From the NCBI GenBank assembly GCA_023055355.1, contig JALJCS010000002.1, forward strand, positions 79,317,001 through 79,381,000: a DNA stretch of 64,000 nucleotides, in the 5' to 3' direction. The position numbers and the translations under genes were made by a program. Below, piece after piece: positions 36,601 to 46,705 of the stretch. Below the pieces are notes generated by a model. That model was not told the origin of the DNA. It saw only the letters and a list, made by a program, of their open reading frames with translations, and did not search any database. Numbering within the stretch: position 1 is the stretch's first letter; the number at the start of each line of letters is the position of its first letter. The stretch is from Agelaius tricolor. Its lineage: Eukaryota; Chordata; Aves; Passeriformes; Icteridae.

Positions 36601-36905
36601 AAATAAACAGGGGTTGTCTGTTAATCACTGTTTTGCTTATTCTACTGCTGTATGATCCATTGCTATGACCCTCTCTGCTCACTAATAACATTGGTGGTAT
36701 CCATACTGCATCTATACTGTGGGATCCAGTGCTGCTTTTCAGCACTTGGGTCTAGCTACTTCTCAGCTCCACAGTGGTGGAAGGCTCTCATTTCCTTCTT
36801 TCTGTAGACCCCTAAACTTTAGTTTACATATAGAGAAAGCCCAACTAGCAGAGCATCACAGGACACTCCATGGGCCCCCAGGTTGGCCATCAGAGGGGAA
36901 TAATT
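33630..36905. other. Non-coding stretch with a homeodomain/octamer motif cluster; no gene recognised
   Basis: The cluster at 33787-33893 is described separately. A 136-codon plus frame (34640-35050) is unrecognised and cysteine-rich only at its start. No repeat family was identified. T-runs lie at about 33968-33990. Confidence 0.55.
33787..33893. promoter_or_regulatory. Cluster of TTAATTAA, octamer and TAATTA motifs
   Basis: Palindromic TTAATTAA occurs at 33787-33794 and 33818-33825. The perfect POU octamer ATGCAAAT is at 33873-33880, and TAATTA at 33888-33893. Such clusters occur in developmental enhancers bound by homeodomain and POU proteins, but AT-rich DNA also produces them by chance. 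No conservation data were available, so this is a candidate only. Confidence 0.25.
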
Positions 36906-37417
36906 ATAGAATCATAGGATTGTTTAGGTTGAAAAAAATTTTTTTTGTCAAGTTCTACCCTTAACTCAGCACTGCCCAGTCCACCACTAAACCATGTCCC
37001 TAAGTGCCACATCCACACATCTGTAAACACCTCTAGGGATGGTCACTCCACCGGTGCCCTGTAAAGCCTATTCCAATGCTTGAGAGGCCTTTCTGTGAAG
37101 AAACTTTTCCTAATATCCAGCAACTTGAGACTGTTTCCTCTTGCCCCATTGCTTGTTTTTTGGAAGAGACTGACCCCCACTTGGCCACAGCCTCCATTCA
37201 GGTGGTTTTAGAGAGAGATAAGGTCATCCCTGAGCCTTCTTTCTCCAGGCTAAACACCCCCAGCTCCTGCAGCTGCTCCGCGTAGAGCCCACGCTCCGGG
37301 CCCCTCACCAGCTCCCTTGTTCTCCTCTGGACAAGCTCCAACCCATCCATGTCTTTCATGTAGTAAGGGGCCCAAAACTGAGCACTGGGTAATTGTGGCC
37401 CAGGTGCATCTTATAAC
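36906..37417 (-). mobile_element. CR1 LINE 3' fragment, minus strand
   Basis: The reversed CR1 tail ATAGAATCATAGGATTG starts at 36907. The familiar antisense 3' UTR follows, with CCATGTCCCTAAGTGCCACA at about 36992-37011 and CTCTAGGGATGGTCACTCCA near 37031-37050. Then come GAAGAAACTTTTCCTAATAT near 37096-37115 and CTTCTTTCTCCAGGCTAAAC near 37237. The match fades by about 37417 in the C-terminal ORF2 region. Relative to the consensus I recall, some twenty bases are missing after CTAATATCCAG (about 37118). The copy is 5'-truncated and non-functional. The tail is interrupted by an A/T-run at about 36932-36946. Confidence 0.94.
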
Positions 37418-38206
37418 ACATTTCTGCCCTATATGATAAACTGAGCCATGGTGATACAGTTCATCTGAGCCTAGATCAACACAAAGGATGGTGCTAATTT
37501 AATGCTTGCCTTTGCTCCCAAAGTCCCTTGTTCAAAGGTTTATAGAACAAATCAGCAAAAGTTTTGTTATGATAGATAACATGATAAATTTTCTTCCTGC
37601 TTTGCTTTCTTCACCCTTCCATTTCTTGTCCCTCTTCTGAACTGGTCCATTTTGTCTCTTTCTGCTCTGCTTCCAGTTCTCCCCACAGTGCACAAATGCC
37701 ATGTAGGTGTCAGCTGTCCTTTCTTCTATAGTAGGGGGAGCTGCTACACAGCAGGTGTAGCTGCAAAGGTGTTTGCAGCACCAGTCCAGGGGCTCTTAGC
37801 CTCAGTACTGACAAATCAGTAGATGGCAGCTGAGGTGAGTCTGCAGCTTGAAGGGAATCAGGTGAATGAGAACTGGGGAAAGAAGAGTTGTACCCTGGGC
37901 ATGGAGTTGCTCCACCCAGAGACCTACTCAGAAGCAGCAGCCAGAGAAGTGGCAGTTACCATCTCCTGGCTATTTTTAAATGGTATTGATCCACAGGAGT
38001 GATGGTAATGCTAAAAAAAGCCCTGGTGTTGGGCAGCTGTAGGTGCTCTCTCCATTCAGACCATGAGTTTCTAACTGGGGGACAAGCAAGCCAGGATAAA
38101 ATGAGTGTGTTCAATTTGACAGATCTCTTCTAGGCACATTTTGCCTAGGTCAGAAGGGCGTCTCCATGTGGGAAAGTCAGAGACAGGCTGAGGTGCTGAG
38201 CTACGA

Positions 38207-38233
38207 GGGCGGAGCTGTCAGAGGTATATAAAG
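38207..38233 (+). promoter_or_regulatory. GC box plus TATA box, core-promoter-like
   Basis: GGGCGG (38207-38212) lies 12 bases upstream of TATATAAAG (38225-38233), in a locally CpG-containing patch. The combination resembles a TATA-type polymerase II core promoter firing to the right, with transcription expected to start near 38255-38260. No downstream gene or splice donor could be tied to it, so this may be coincidence or a relic of a retroelement. Confidence 0.25.
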
Positions 38234-40103
38234 ATGATGGCCCCCACAGCCACATTTGGAGTGCAGAAGAAAATCATTGGGCAGTAGGAGTGGAAGAGGA
38301 GCAGGTGGCAGGCAGAAAATGCATGATGTGGTCAGAGAGTGAAGGATAAATTTCAGTGTTGACAGCATATGGATAAATGGATCAGCAGGATCTGCGCTGA
38401 TAAAACTGACACCAAATGCTGTCACTAGGAGAGCTGCACAACTAAACAAGAATTTAAGAAGGGAGGCAGCAGTAGGAAGAACTGACAGAGCAGCACACAG
38501 GTAAAATGAGGCAGAGAGAGATCATTCAGCTTCATTCCTCTGCCTTTGCTATCTTCCTTCTACACCCAGAAAAAAACCCTTGAGGAATGAGACAGGAACA
38601 AAAACAATTACCATAATTTGCCATAAATCTACTTTTGGCCCTACTTTCTCTTTCCTATGCCAGTGGCATAATGTGAGGTCATCTCCTGAGAGCATTTCCT
38701 CTACCAGGTTTTTAGAAGGTGCAGAACAAATATGTTCACTGTGAAGGATGAAATGTGGCTGATGCCCTTTATGAAGGAAAATTGTTAAGGGTAGATTGGA
38801 ACTTTAGTAGTGCTGGTAATACATAGCATGTGATGCTGTCCAGATGTGGAGAATGGCTTCTTATTTATTCTTGATGGAAAAAGTATGAAAGATACTAAAT
38901 ACTGCCTGCTTCTGAAGAGATTTGTGGCATGAGCTTAATGTGGGCTTCTCAAGAAGGTATGTGAGGAGAACATAAAATGAAACATGGCTGTTTATAATTG
39001 AAGAACATTCTCCCCAGGGGATCATATCACCATGTTTTTAATGAAAATTCAGTCAACTAGATATTTAGTTAGCCCAAGGAAATGTTTTCAGTTATCAATT
39101 AAAGGAAGTATGGGTGTTCTGTTGCTTGAAGATGCCATGTCTTAAAATGATTCAGGATGCTGGATAATTATCATTTTACTCCTTATTAAATTGCTTATTT
39201 TTCCTCCAGCAGTGGCTGTAGCAGCTGTTTAGCCACATTCATTACATTTGTAGAGTAAAAGTTTTTATTTTAACCACAAATACTAGGACTAGCATTAGTT
39301 TTTTAAAGTTAGTTTTCCAGCTGATAGTTGAATACTGAATCTTTTGGAATTTAGTCGATTCACTGTTTAAGTATCATTTAATATAAAGGCAAATTTCTAA
39401 ATGTGAGTTGAGTTTGGAAAGGACTTAATTATGAAGTTGCTTTTAGTGCTATTGTAAAGACCTGCATTTTTTAGAGTTTACATTAAACATGCAAAATTAT
39501 TTGCTTTTTAAAGTGAATTAGAAAAAAGGATTTGTACGTGAAAGATGCTTTTTCGTGAACATTAATAAAGCATGGATGAAAAAAAAATTTATTGAGCATT
39601 CACTCAGAATTTAAGCCAAAGTACAATTCTGCTATAGATGAGAAGATGTTTCAGTGCACTGGTCAAGGTGGGATTTCATTGATACTCACAATTGCAGGAT
39701 GTTTCAAAACTTGGTGGTCAAGGAGTAGTGCACTGAAATAGTGCTGCAGAAAAGTGAGGAGTTACATAGCAGGCACAAGAAAAAGCACTTAACTGTAACA
39801 TTTGTGAGTATCTCTGTGTGATAAGGACTGAAACAAATTTGTATGCACGGTTTTGCAGGGGCTGGGCTGTAGTTCCAGTCACATTCGCATGCCGACTCTT
39901 GGCCTTCTTTGTCTTAGGTCTTGTCCTAAGCCTCCTATGGGTCTCTCAGGGTTTGTAAGTTCTCCTTCTGAATTTTATCTGAAGACATTTATTAGCAGTT
40001 TCAGATCTGTAGACTGAGGACAAGCTGTTGAATTGGATGACTACACACCTTAGATGATGAAGCGGAAGGATGATATGCAAATATGGACTTGAGGAAACTG
40101 TGC

Positions 40104-40136
40104 AACCGTAAGCGCACAATAGGGTACCTTACGGTT
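40104..40136. repeat. 9-bp perfect inverted repeat retaining CpG
   Basis: AACCGTAAG (40104-40112) and CTTACGGTT (40128-40136) form a perfect stem around a 15-base loop. Each arm keeps a CpG, and the loop has another (GCGC at about 40112-40115), which is unusual in this CpG-depleted window. Confidence 0.9.
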
Positions 40137-40265
40137 TGAGTTTGCATTAAATGCATTTCTGCTTTAGTCCTAAAGTCTCACACTGTTTTACTTAGAAAAT
40201 TAGAGACTTTCGAGTAAAGTACAGCTACAAATCATAAACTACTTTGCATTGTCAGAAAAACCAAT

Positions 40266-41050
40266 TGCAAACAAGAATAGCTGAAGTGGGAATGGATCTC
40301 TTGAGATTTTCTAGTCCAAGCCCCCTGCACAAAACATGGTCATCTAGAGCAGAGTTCTCAGGACTATGCCCATTCATGTATTAGATCTTTCCAAGCATAC
40401 AGACTCCATAACCACTTCGGACAATCTGTTCCAGTGTTTGATTATCAGCACAGTGAAAAGCTCTCTTATGTTTAAATAGAATTTCCCCCTGTCAGATTCA
40501 AGCCCATTGCCTTTTGACCTGTCACTGGGTGCTGCCTAAAGGAGCCTGGCTCCATCTTCTTCCCTTCCTCCATCAGATGTTTACACACAGGCACATGTTT
40601 CCCCAAGCCTTCTCTTCACCAGAGCTGAACAGGCACAGCTCTCGGTCTCTCCTCATATGACAGAAGCTCCAGCCCCTTCATCATCTTTGTAGCCTTTTGC
40701 TGGACTTGCTCCACAAAGTCCCTGTCCCTCTTGTACTGGGGAGCCCAGCACTGGACACAGCACTCCTGACCTCTGTGTGTCACTGGTGCTGGGCAAAAGG
40801 AAGGATGACCTGCCTTGCCCTGCTGGCAGTGCTGCCCTGTGCAGCCTGGGAGGCTGCTGGCCCCCTTCACTGCAAGGGCCTGATGCTGGCTCATGGTCAG
40901 CTTGGTGTCCACCAGGACTCCCAGGGCCATTTTTGCAAGGCTGCTTTGCTGCATTTGCCTGAGTTGTGTCCTGGTGCCTGGGTTATTCCTCCCTGGAGGC
41001 AGGATTTCGTGCTTCCCTTGCTGAAGTTCATGGGACTGACATGAAAACAA
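40266..41050 (-). mobile_element. CR1 LINE fragment, ORF2 C-terminus plus 3' UTR, minus strand
   Basis: On the minus strand the ORF2 remnant occupies about 40616-41050. It starts with a block like HEILPPGRNNPGTRTQLRQ, then LGVLVDTKLTMSQ, CVQCWAPQYKRDRDFVEQVQ and KATKMMKGLELLSYEERPR. These are the conserved end blocks of CR1 reverse transcriptase (consensus-type VQFWAPQYKKDIDLLERVQRRATK). Between the blocks the frame is garbled, indicating indels. The 3' UTR follows in the lower coordinates, with TCTTGAGATTTTCTAGTCCA at about 40301-40320 and a decayed tail near 40266-40285. Its 3' UTR matches the second CR1 piece at 5145-5788 more than the copy at 36906, so those two are probably the same subfamily. 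Confidence 0.93.
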
Positions 41051-42956
41051 CAGATTGTGAGACTCACTGGAACTAGTTTGTTTCCTAAGGAGAGGTGGAC
41101 AGAATACATTGAATATTAGATAAAATGGTAGGATTAAACCTTGTCATTCCTTAGACTGGCAGACCAGGAACTCGTTTCCTGAACTGCCAGCATTTGGCTC
41201 TCTCAGTCAGATGGAATATTCTGATTAAGAAGCCTAAGCCTGCAAATGCTGGAAGTCTGTGGGTGCCATTCCATGAGGTGGAATGTGGGAGTGATCCATC
41301 TTTGTTAATGCTGGGTCATTTTTAGATGCAAAAATAGTGTGGTTGGGTACCTAACTTTCACCTCCTCTTTCTGCAAGCTTTTTCTTTCAAAAAACTTAAA
41401 GAACACTTTTTGACTGATATATGTTCATATCCAGATAAGCCAAATGTACTGCAGCTTTCCCAAAAACTGCAATCTCGACGTTGCAGCTTTCCTGGCATTC
41501 ACAGGCAGTGCTTGAAGGCAGTCTGACATGTTCAGTCCAAGTGAAGGTGTTGTGCATACAATGAAAGACCTCTCATTGTTTTTAACCTTAACTGCAAAAT
41601 AGCATCGAGCAAGTGCAGGCAGGTTTTTCTTTGTGTGTTTTCAGCTTAACTGTAGTTTGGAAACAGATTAACTGAATTGCAATGTAGAGGAGAAGATAAA
41701 AAAAATGAAAAAGAGAAAAGAAATTAATAAGCATCTGCTCAATATTTAAGATTTTTATTATGAAAAATATCAAGATACATAGGCATTGTATGCTATTAAA
41801 GATTTAAATGTGTTAGGTCATAGTTGGACCAAATATTTTTCTGAGAATATCTGCTCTCCAAGAAAACTGTTTGGCAAGACTGAATGGTGTCCCTTCTTCA
41901 GACTTGCTCAAAGGCACTCAGTAGTTTGCCTTCTGAAACTGTGATGAAGGAATGCCTTCTACTTAAGGAAACTCTCATAATGAAATGGCTCAAAATCACT
42001 CAAACTACCAGTAAGCCTTCCTTTTAGCTAGAAGTTAATCTAGGATGATGGCATGATGCATCATGAAGAGCTTACTTTTGCCTGTCCTGAATAATTTCAG
42101 TTAAAATCAGGTTTCTATCTTATGTCACCTTCTGTTTACATTCCTCCCAAAAATTGCACAGCAAGTCCATTGCTATGTTGACAAGCCAGTTGTGTTTTCT
42201 GTTGGGTCTCCTTGAAACCAAATCTATGATAAATCTTTGTGTATCAAGTCTTTTGTAAATGAAAGAATGCATGCGCTGCTCACTGTCCCAGGACCAGTGT
42301 TGCTGTATGTTGTTTTGAAATGTAACACAAAGCCCAAAGAATAGAGATTTCTTGGCATGATAATATATATTCAGAAAAATGTTGCTGGTGTCAGGACTTG
42401 TTTGGAAGTGTTTGGAAGGGGCTCAGGGAAGGAGACGGGGAGCATACGGGGGATGGCTATCTTTTCCAGACAGTTGACTGATGCTGTGAAAAACCCAGTT
42501 CACGCACAGGAGGCACGACTTCACAGCTCTGCTTTTCACATGTTGCTGTCAGCAAGTCTTTCAGAAAGGATCAGTACAGAAATAGGCAGGTTTGGTGCCC
42601 GCCACCCATCCCACCCGTACACCATCTGGTGAAAACAAGAAACCCTGGGAGCAGTTTGTGCAAGTGGGTTTGGCAAATGGCAAATAACCTCACCTGCACT
42701 GCCTGGGAAATGCTGCCTGGTGTCATTTTGTCAAAGGATAATGAAGAAAGGGAAAATATCTTGATACTACATAAAGTAAATTCTTGTGCAAATGTGCAAC
42801 ATCATATTTAGATCAAGCTTTTCTTATGCTATGAGTTTTTAATTAAATGAGTTACTCAATCCCTAGGCAGAAGCAACTGAGTATTTTCTTTCAAGTTTGA
42901 AATTTATGGGGTTTAGCATTTATTTTGTTTAACTTCATTTCTGTTCACTGAAATAC
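41051..42956. other. Non-coding stretch, nothing recognised
   Basis: Mostly AT-rich. The patch at about 42380-42640 is GC-richer and carries a 91-codon plus frame (42357-42632) without any recognisable domain or clear splice sites. No repeat family was recognised. Confidence 0.55.
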
Positions 42957-43183
42957 AGAAAATATTTTAGATTCTATTAGGAAGAAATTCTTGGCTGTGA
43001 GGGTGGTGAGACACTGGAACAGGTTGTCCAGAGAAGTTTTGGATGCTCCAACCCTGAAAGTGTCCAAGGCCAGGCTGGATGCAGCTATGAGCAGCCTGGT
43101 CCAGGGGAAGATGCCCTGCCCATAGCAGGAGGCTGAACTTCTAAAATCCTTTCCAACCCAAACCATTCAATGATTCTATGATT
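42957..43183 (+). mobile_element. CR1 LINE 3' tail, plus strand
   Basis: This is a short 5'-truncated copy covering only the CR1 3' UTR. It contains GTGAGGGTGGTGAGACACTG (about 42998-43017) and GGAACAGGTTGTCCAGAGAA (about 43016-43035). Further on are GTCCAAGGCCAGGCTGGATG (about 43062-43081) and GAGCAGCCTGGTCCAG (about 43089-43104). The ending CCATTCAATGATTCTATGAT (43163-43182) is the classic octameric CR1 terminus. It is well preserved and therefore among the younger copies here. It shares its 3' UTR with the copy at 62495-63000. Confidence 0.96.
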
Positions 43184-45088
43184 GTCATAGGATTGAGATC
43201 AATATGTTTCAGACACCCCTTGCCCTTTTTGGCCAGACCTGGCACAGGCTGTGGAGAATTGAATGCGTCTGAAATTCTTTATTGAATGTTTTTCAGTCTT
43301 TTGTTGTTCCTGGAATTGCAGTCTGCAGAACAGGTGTTTGAATGCATTACTTCCTATGTAAAAGAATGTAAAGTCGTTGGTGCATTTCAGGAAACAGGGC
43401 CTTTATATAATCATAAAATAGGTTTTAGCAAAAACTTTTTAATAATTAGATATTTAATGTTTTCTAAAATTTCATAATCATAATTCATTTTGCTTAACAG
43501 AGCAAAGACTGGGAGATATATAGTGATATTCTTCTACTTTTTCTTTGAGATGAGAAATTAATCTTTGGACATTAGTTGTGGTTTTATTTTTCTGCTTTCA
43601 GATCTACTGATTAATCCAAGCTTAGCTGTAAATGAACATATGACTCATTCTCTTAGATAGCAGTTTGGAAGGGGAGTCTTTACATGCCTAGCTTGTTATT
43701 GTTTCACTTCCTTTTAATATTGTAAATTCTGCCTTCAATATTAAAACAGACTGTAAGGGAAACATGGTACTTTTTCAGAACCAGTCTTTACCCTAAAAGT
43801 CATTTTTGTAAACAGAAGTGTCTGCTGATCTTTTAGAAGTATTGACATTTTTTGTAAATTCTGCATTGCATAATCATGGGAATGGCTCTTTCTGTTTTCA
43901 TATTGCAAATCTTTTGTCAAAATTGTCACTTTGTCAGTGGAAATGTTTAAAAGTTCAAGAAAATCAGTAGGCTGGAAAACAGTAGAAAAAGCACTAGAGG
44001 GCAGGTAGAAGGGGTTTAATTTTTTTTAGTTCTAAATACCTGGTATTGCTGTGTTACTTTCCTGAATCAGTCATATATTACAGTTGAAGAAAAATTAAGC
44101 CAAGTGCTTTTGAAAGTAATCCCCCTACTCTCCACAAAATTTAAACCCTCTAATCAGAACAGCAGTTTAAACATTGTAAAGTTTACTGACTTAATCATAA
44201 AATGTTGCAATACAGTAGCAAATGCAATCAAGAACCGGGAAATACATCTGATTCCATGGGAGAGCATGGGATATCAGATGCATTACTTCCTCCAAGAGAA
44301 GTCTCCTACCTGAAAATATTTCTATATGTACTGGGTAAAAGCAGGTGAATTTAAAAATAAATTGTGACCGCTGCATTCCCTGCAGAAAAGTTTATAAAGT
44401 ATCCATGCAGTATTGAAGTTCTTTATAGAATCACAATATTCTCTCTTTTCTCCTATGAAAAAATTATTTTCCAGATTGTTTTACATCTCTTGCCTTGCTT
44501 AAAAATCTGTCTGCATGACTTACTTCTGAAGGTAGCACTTCAACCCTTGAAATCTTAAAACTGTGACCAATTGTATGGTTTATTGTGACTGTGACAATAT
44601 TTGTTATTTCTCTTTGAGCCACTGCTTCTGAAGTCATGTGAAATTATGAGTTTTCAGCTTTCATTAAGCAATAAAAAAGAAGTTTCTGGCCCTTCATGGT
44701 CTGGAGAGAACAGCTTGGAAATGTGACTTGTAACAAGTGAAAAATCAGAAAGCAGGTCAATCTCTCAGATTGATTTTTCACCCAGCCTTATGTTTCTGTG
44801 GAGGGGAGTCTGACTCTCATCTTCTGCTAAGGCTGACAATATTGTCAATATTCTGTGATCTCTGGCAGTGTATTTTATCATGTGTATCATCAAGATCAGA
44901 GTTTCAAATTTTATACAAAGATAAAACTGTTGATAGACAAAGTGATGGTAGAAATATGGAAAAAAGTGAGTACTTTGAAAAGCAATTTTGTGTGTGCAAG
45001 AGCTTCTGTTTTTAAATGTGCCTTGGAAGTTCCTTTTCTTCTGGGTTATCTCTGCATATGTAATTGTGGGTGTACCTATAAGCATGCA
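43184..45088. other. Non-coding stretch, nothing recognised
   Basis: AT-rich throughout with frames below 110 codons, several of them overlapping on opposite strands, as expected by chance. No RNA gene or repeat family was recognised. Confidence 0.6.
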
Positions 45089-45155
45089 TTATATACATAT
45101 ATAAATAATAATACATATACATATACATATATATATATGTATGTATGTGTGTGGT
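45089..45155. repeat. (TA/CA)n compound microsatellite
   Basis: An ATATACATATATAAATAATA-type run passes into (TACATA)n, then TATATATATA and finally (TATG)n and TGTGTG. It is a compound alternating purine/pyrimidine repeat. It is translated in the local frames into Tyr/Met/His/Thr-rich strings that have no meaning as protein. Confidence 0.93.
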
Positions 45156-46616
45156 TGTATGCACCACTGGTCTTGCAAGAGACAAACCTGCCCAGTCCTG
45201 GATAAGGCTGTATGGACTTGAACTCAAGACCTTTGATTGCTCAGACACTTTGAGATTCCTGTTCTTCAGCTTGGTTTCTCATAATACATCCAAACTTGTC
45301 TCCTCCAGCCAGGAGAGAAAAGTACAGGGCAAAGTTTTGCTATAATTATAGCTGTAATAAACCATTTTTATATTTCTTCAGGAGCAGTTAACTGAGAACA
45401 CCCAAAAGCTTAGATCCAGCAATCTACTATTTTAAGATTGCCCAGAACAAGTTAATGTTAGGTTTAGTGCTTTGTAATTTAACTATAGAAGTGTACCTAA
45501 AATTTTTAGATTGAGTTTTGCTGAACTTAAGAAGATTTGCTTCTCTATTTGTATTTATATTAAAGTGTGTTTAATAATTTGCTGTTAGGTGCACAAAACT
45601 ACAGCTAGAGTCCCAGGTTAGCTAATAGTAGTTGACAGTGTCTTTGTTTTTTCTCTGGGCTTTAAAAAGAAGCCTTTTTCTCTGGGTTTTAGAGATTCTG
45701 TACTGCAATCTTAGCTTGATCTCAATGAGATCCAGCCAGGAGTGAAGAGAGCACTATCCCCTGCATGCACACACACACCCTCCAGAAGTACTGATGTGGT
45801 TGTTCTAATACTCAAAGCAGGGCCTTGGGAAGCTGCTGCAGCCTCTGGGAGCTGGGGTTTGTTGTGGGGGCTGCTGAGAGGTAACCAGGACAAGACTGAC
45901 TGTGGCCACCAGGCTTCAGGCTACAAACCAAAGTGGGCTAGAAACCTGAGCTTTCAGCTAAATCTAGAGGAAAGCATCTGTCCATGGTGCAAGACTAATC
46001 TGATAGTCCCCACCAGTAACAGCCCTGCTTCAGCCCTGCCTTGAGAGGACTCAGTCCTGCTCCTAGAGGAAGGATCCCACCTGTGGAAGCAAACAGCCCT
46101 GATACATCCACAGCTGCCTCACCTTATACAACAGAGCTGTAAGTTATGTAATAAATAATCACTAATTGCATTTATTTGCACATGGGAGGAGAGCAGAAGA
46201 AGAGACAGGGGAGCATTAACTGTTAGGTTTTTGTTGTAAAAGGCACAGAAACATGAGTCACAGCTGAGCAGCTCATTCATGAGGCTGCTCTCAGTTTGAT
46301 GTGGACATTCAGCTGGTTTGAGCTGAGGGCTATCCCACAGCCAGCCTCCAGCTGTTAAATTTAACTCTCCTGCTTGGAAACCTGCTTATCTGAAAGTGTC
46401 TTTCTACACAAGAGGCTCAGGCTGGACAGAGTGCATAGCATAAACTTGCTTCATCTGCCTGTGGGTGCCCTTCAGACAGGTGACATTGAAGAGGAAGCTG
46501 GTTTCCACAGAGCCAGGGAGGCAAAAAAAAAAGGAAAGAATGAATGAACTCAGGATGAAGGCCTGAGTGTCTTTGACTACATCTTACTGTATTAACTAGA
46601 GAAGAGTTTATACCAC
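45156..46616. other. Non-coding stretch, nothing recognised
   Basis: The segment from about 45740 to 46130 is GC-richer and holds a 100-codon plus frame (45742-46044) with no recognisable domain. No repeat termini were seen. Confidence 0.55.
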
Positions 46617-46705
46617 TAAAAAACCAACCCAAAACCAAAACTTAAAAAAAAATCTCAAAAGCAAACAAACAAAACCAAAACCAAAAAACCCCAAAGAAGA
46701 AGTAG
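46617..46705. repeat. A-rich low-complexity run with CAAAA/CCAAA motifs
   Basis: The sequence is dominated by A with scattered CC and CAAA units, for example AAACAAACAAAACCAAAACC. It could be a decayed poly-A tail, but nothing immediately upstream is recognisable as a retrocopy. Confidence 0.85.

Larger units (their letters stand above)
37418..40265. other. Non-coding stretch with a promoter-like pair and a CpG hairpin; no gene recognised
   Basis: A GC box followed by a TATA box at 38207-38233 and an inverted repeat at 40104-40136 are listed separately. No exon or repeat family is identified, and open frames are below 85 codons. Confidence 0.55.

Noticed and set aside
38201..38449. Minus-strand 82-codon frame starting with a hydrophobic, signal-peptide-like segment
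   Set aside because: Only the hydrophobic start is suggestive. The rest is low-complexity, no promoter is seen on that strand, and the TATA box there points the other way.
40616..41050. 144-codon minus-strand open frame as a possible gene
   Set aside because: It carries CR1 reverse transcriptase C-terminal blocks and belongs to the annotated CR1 copy.
44855..45248. Overlapping frames rich in Tyr, Met, His and Thr
   Set aside because: They are translations of the TA/CA microsatellite.
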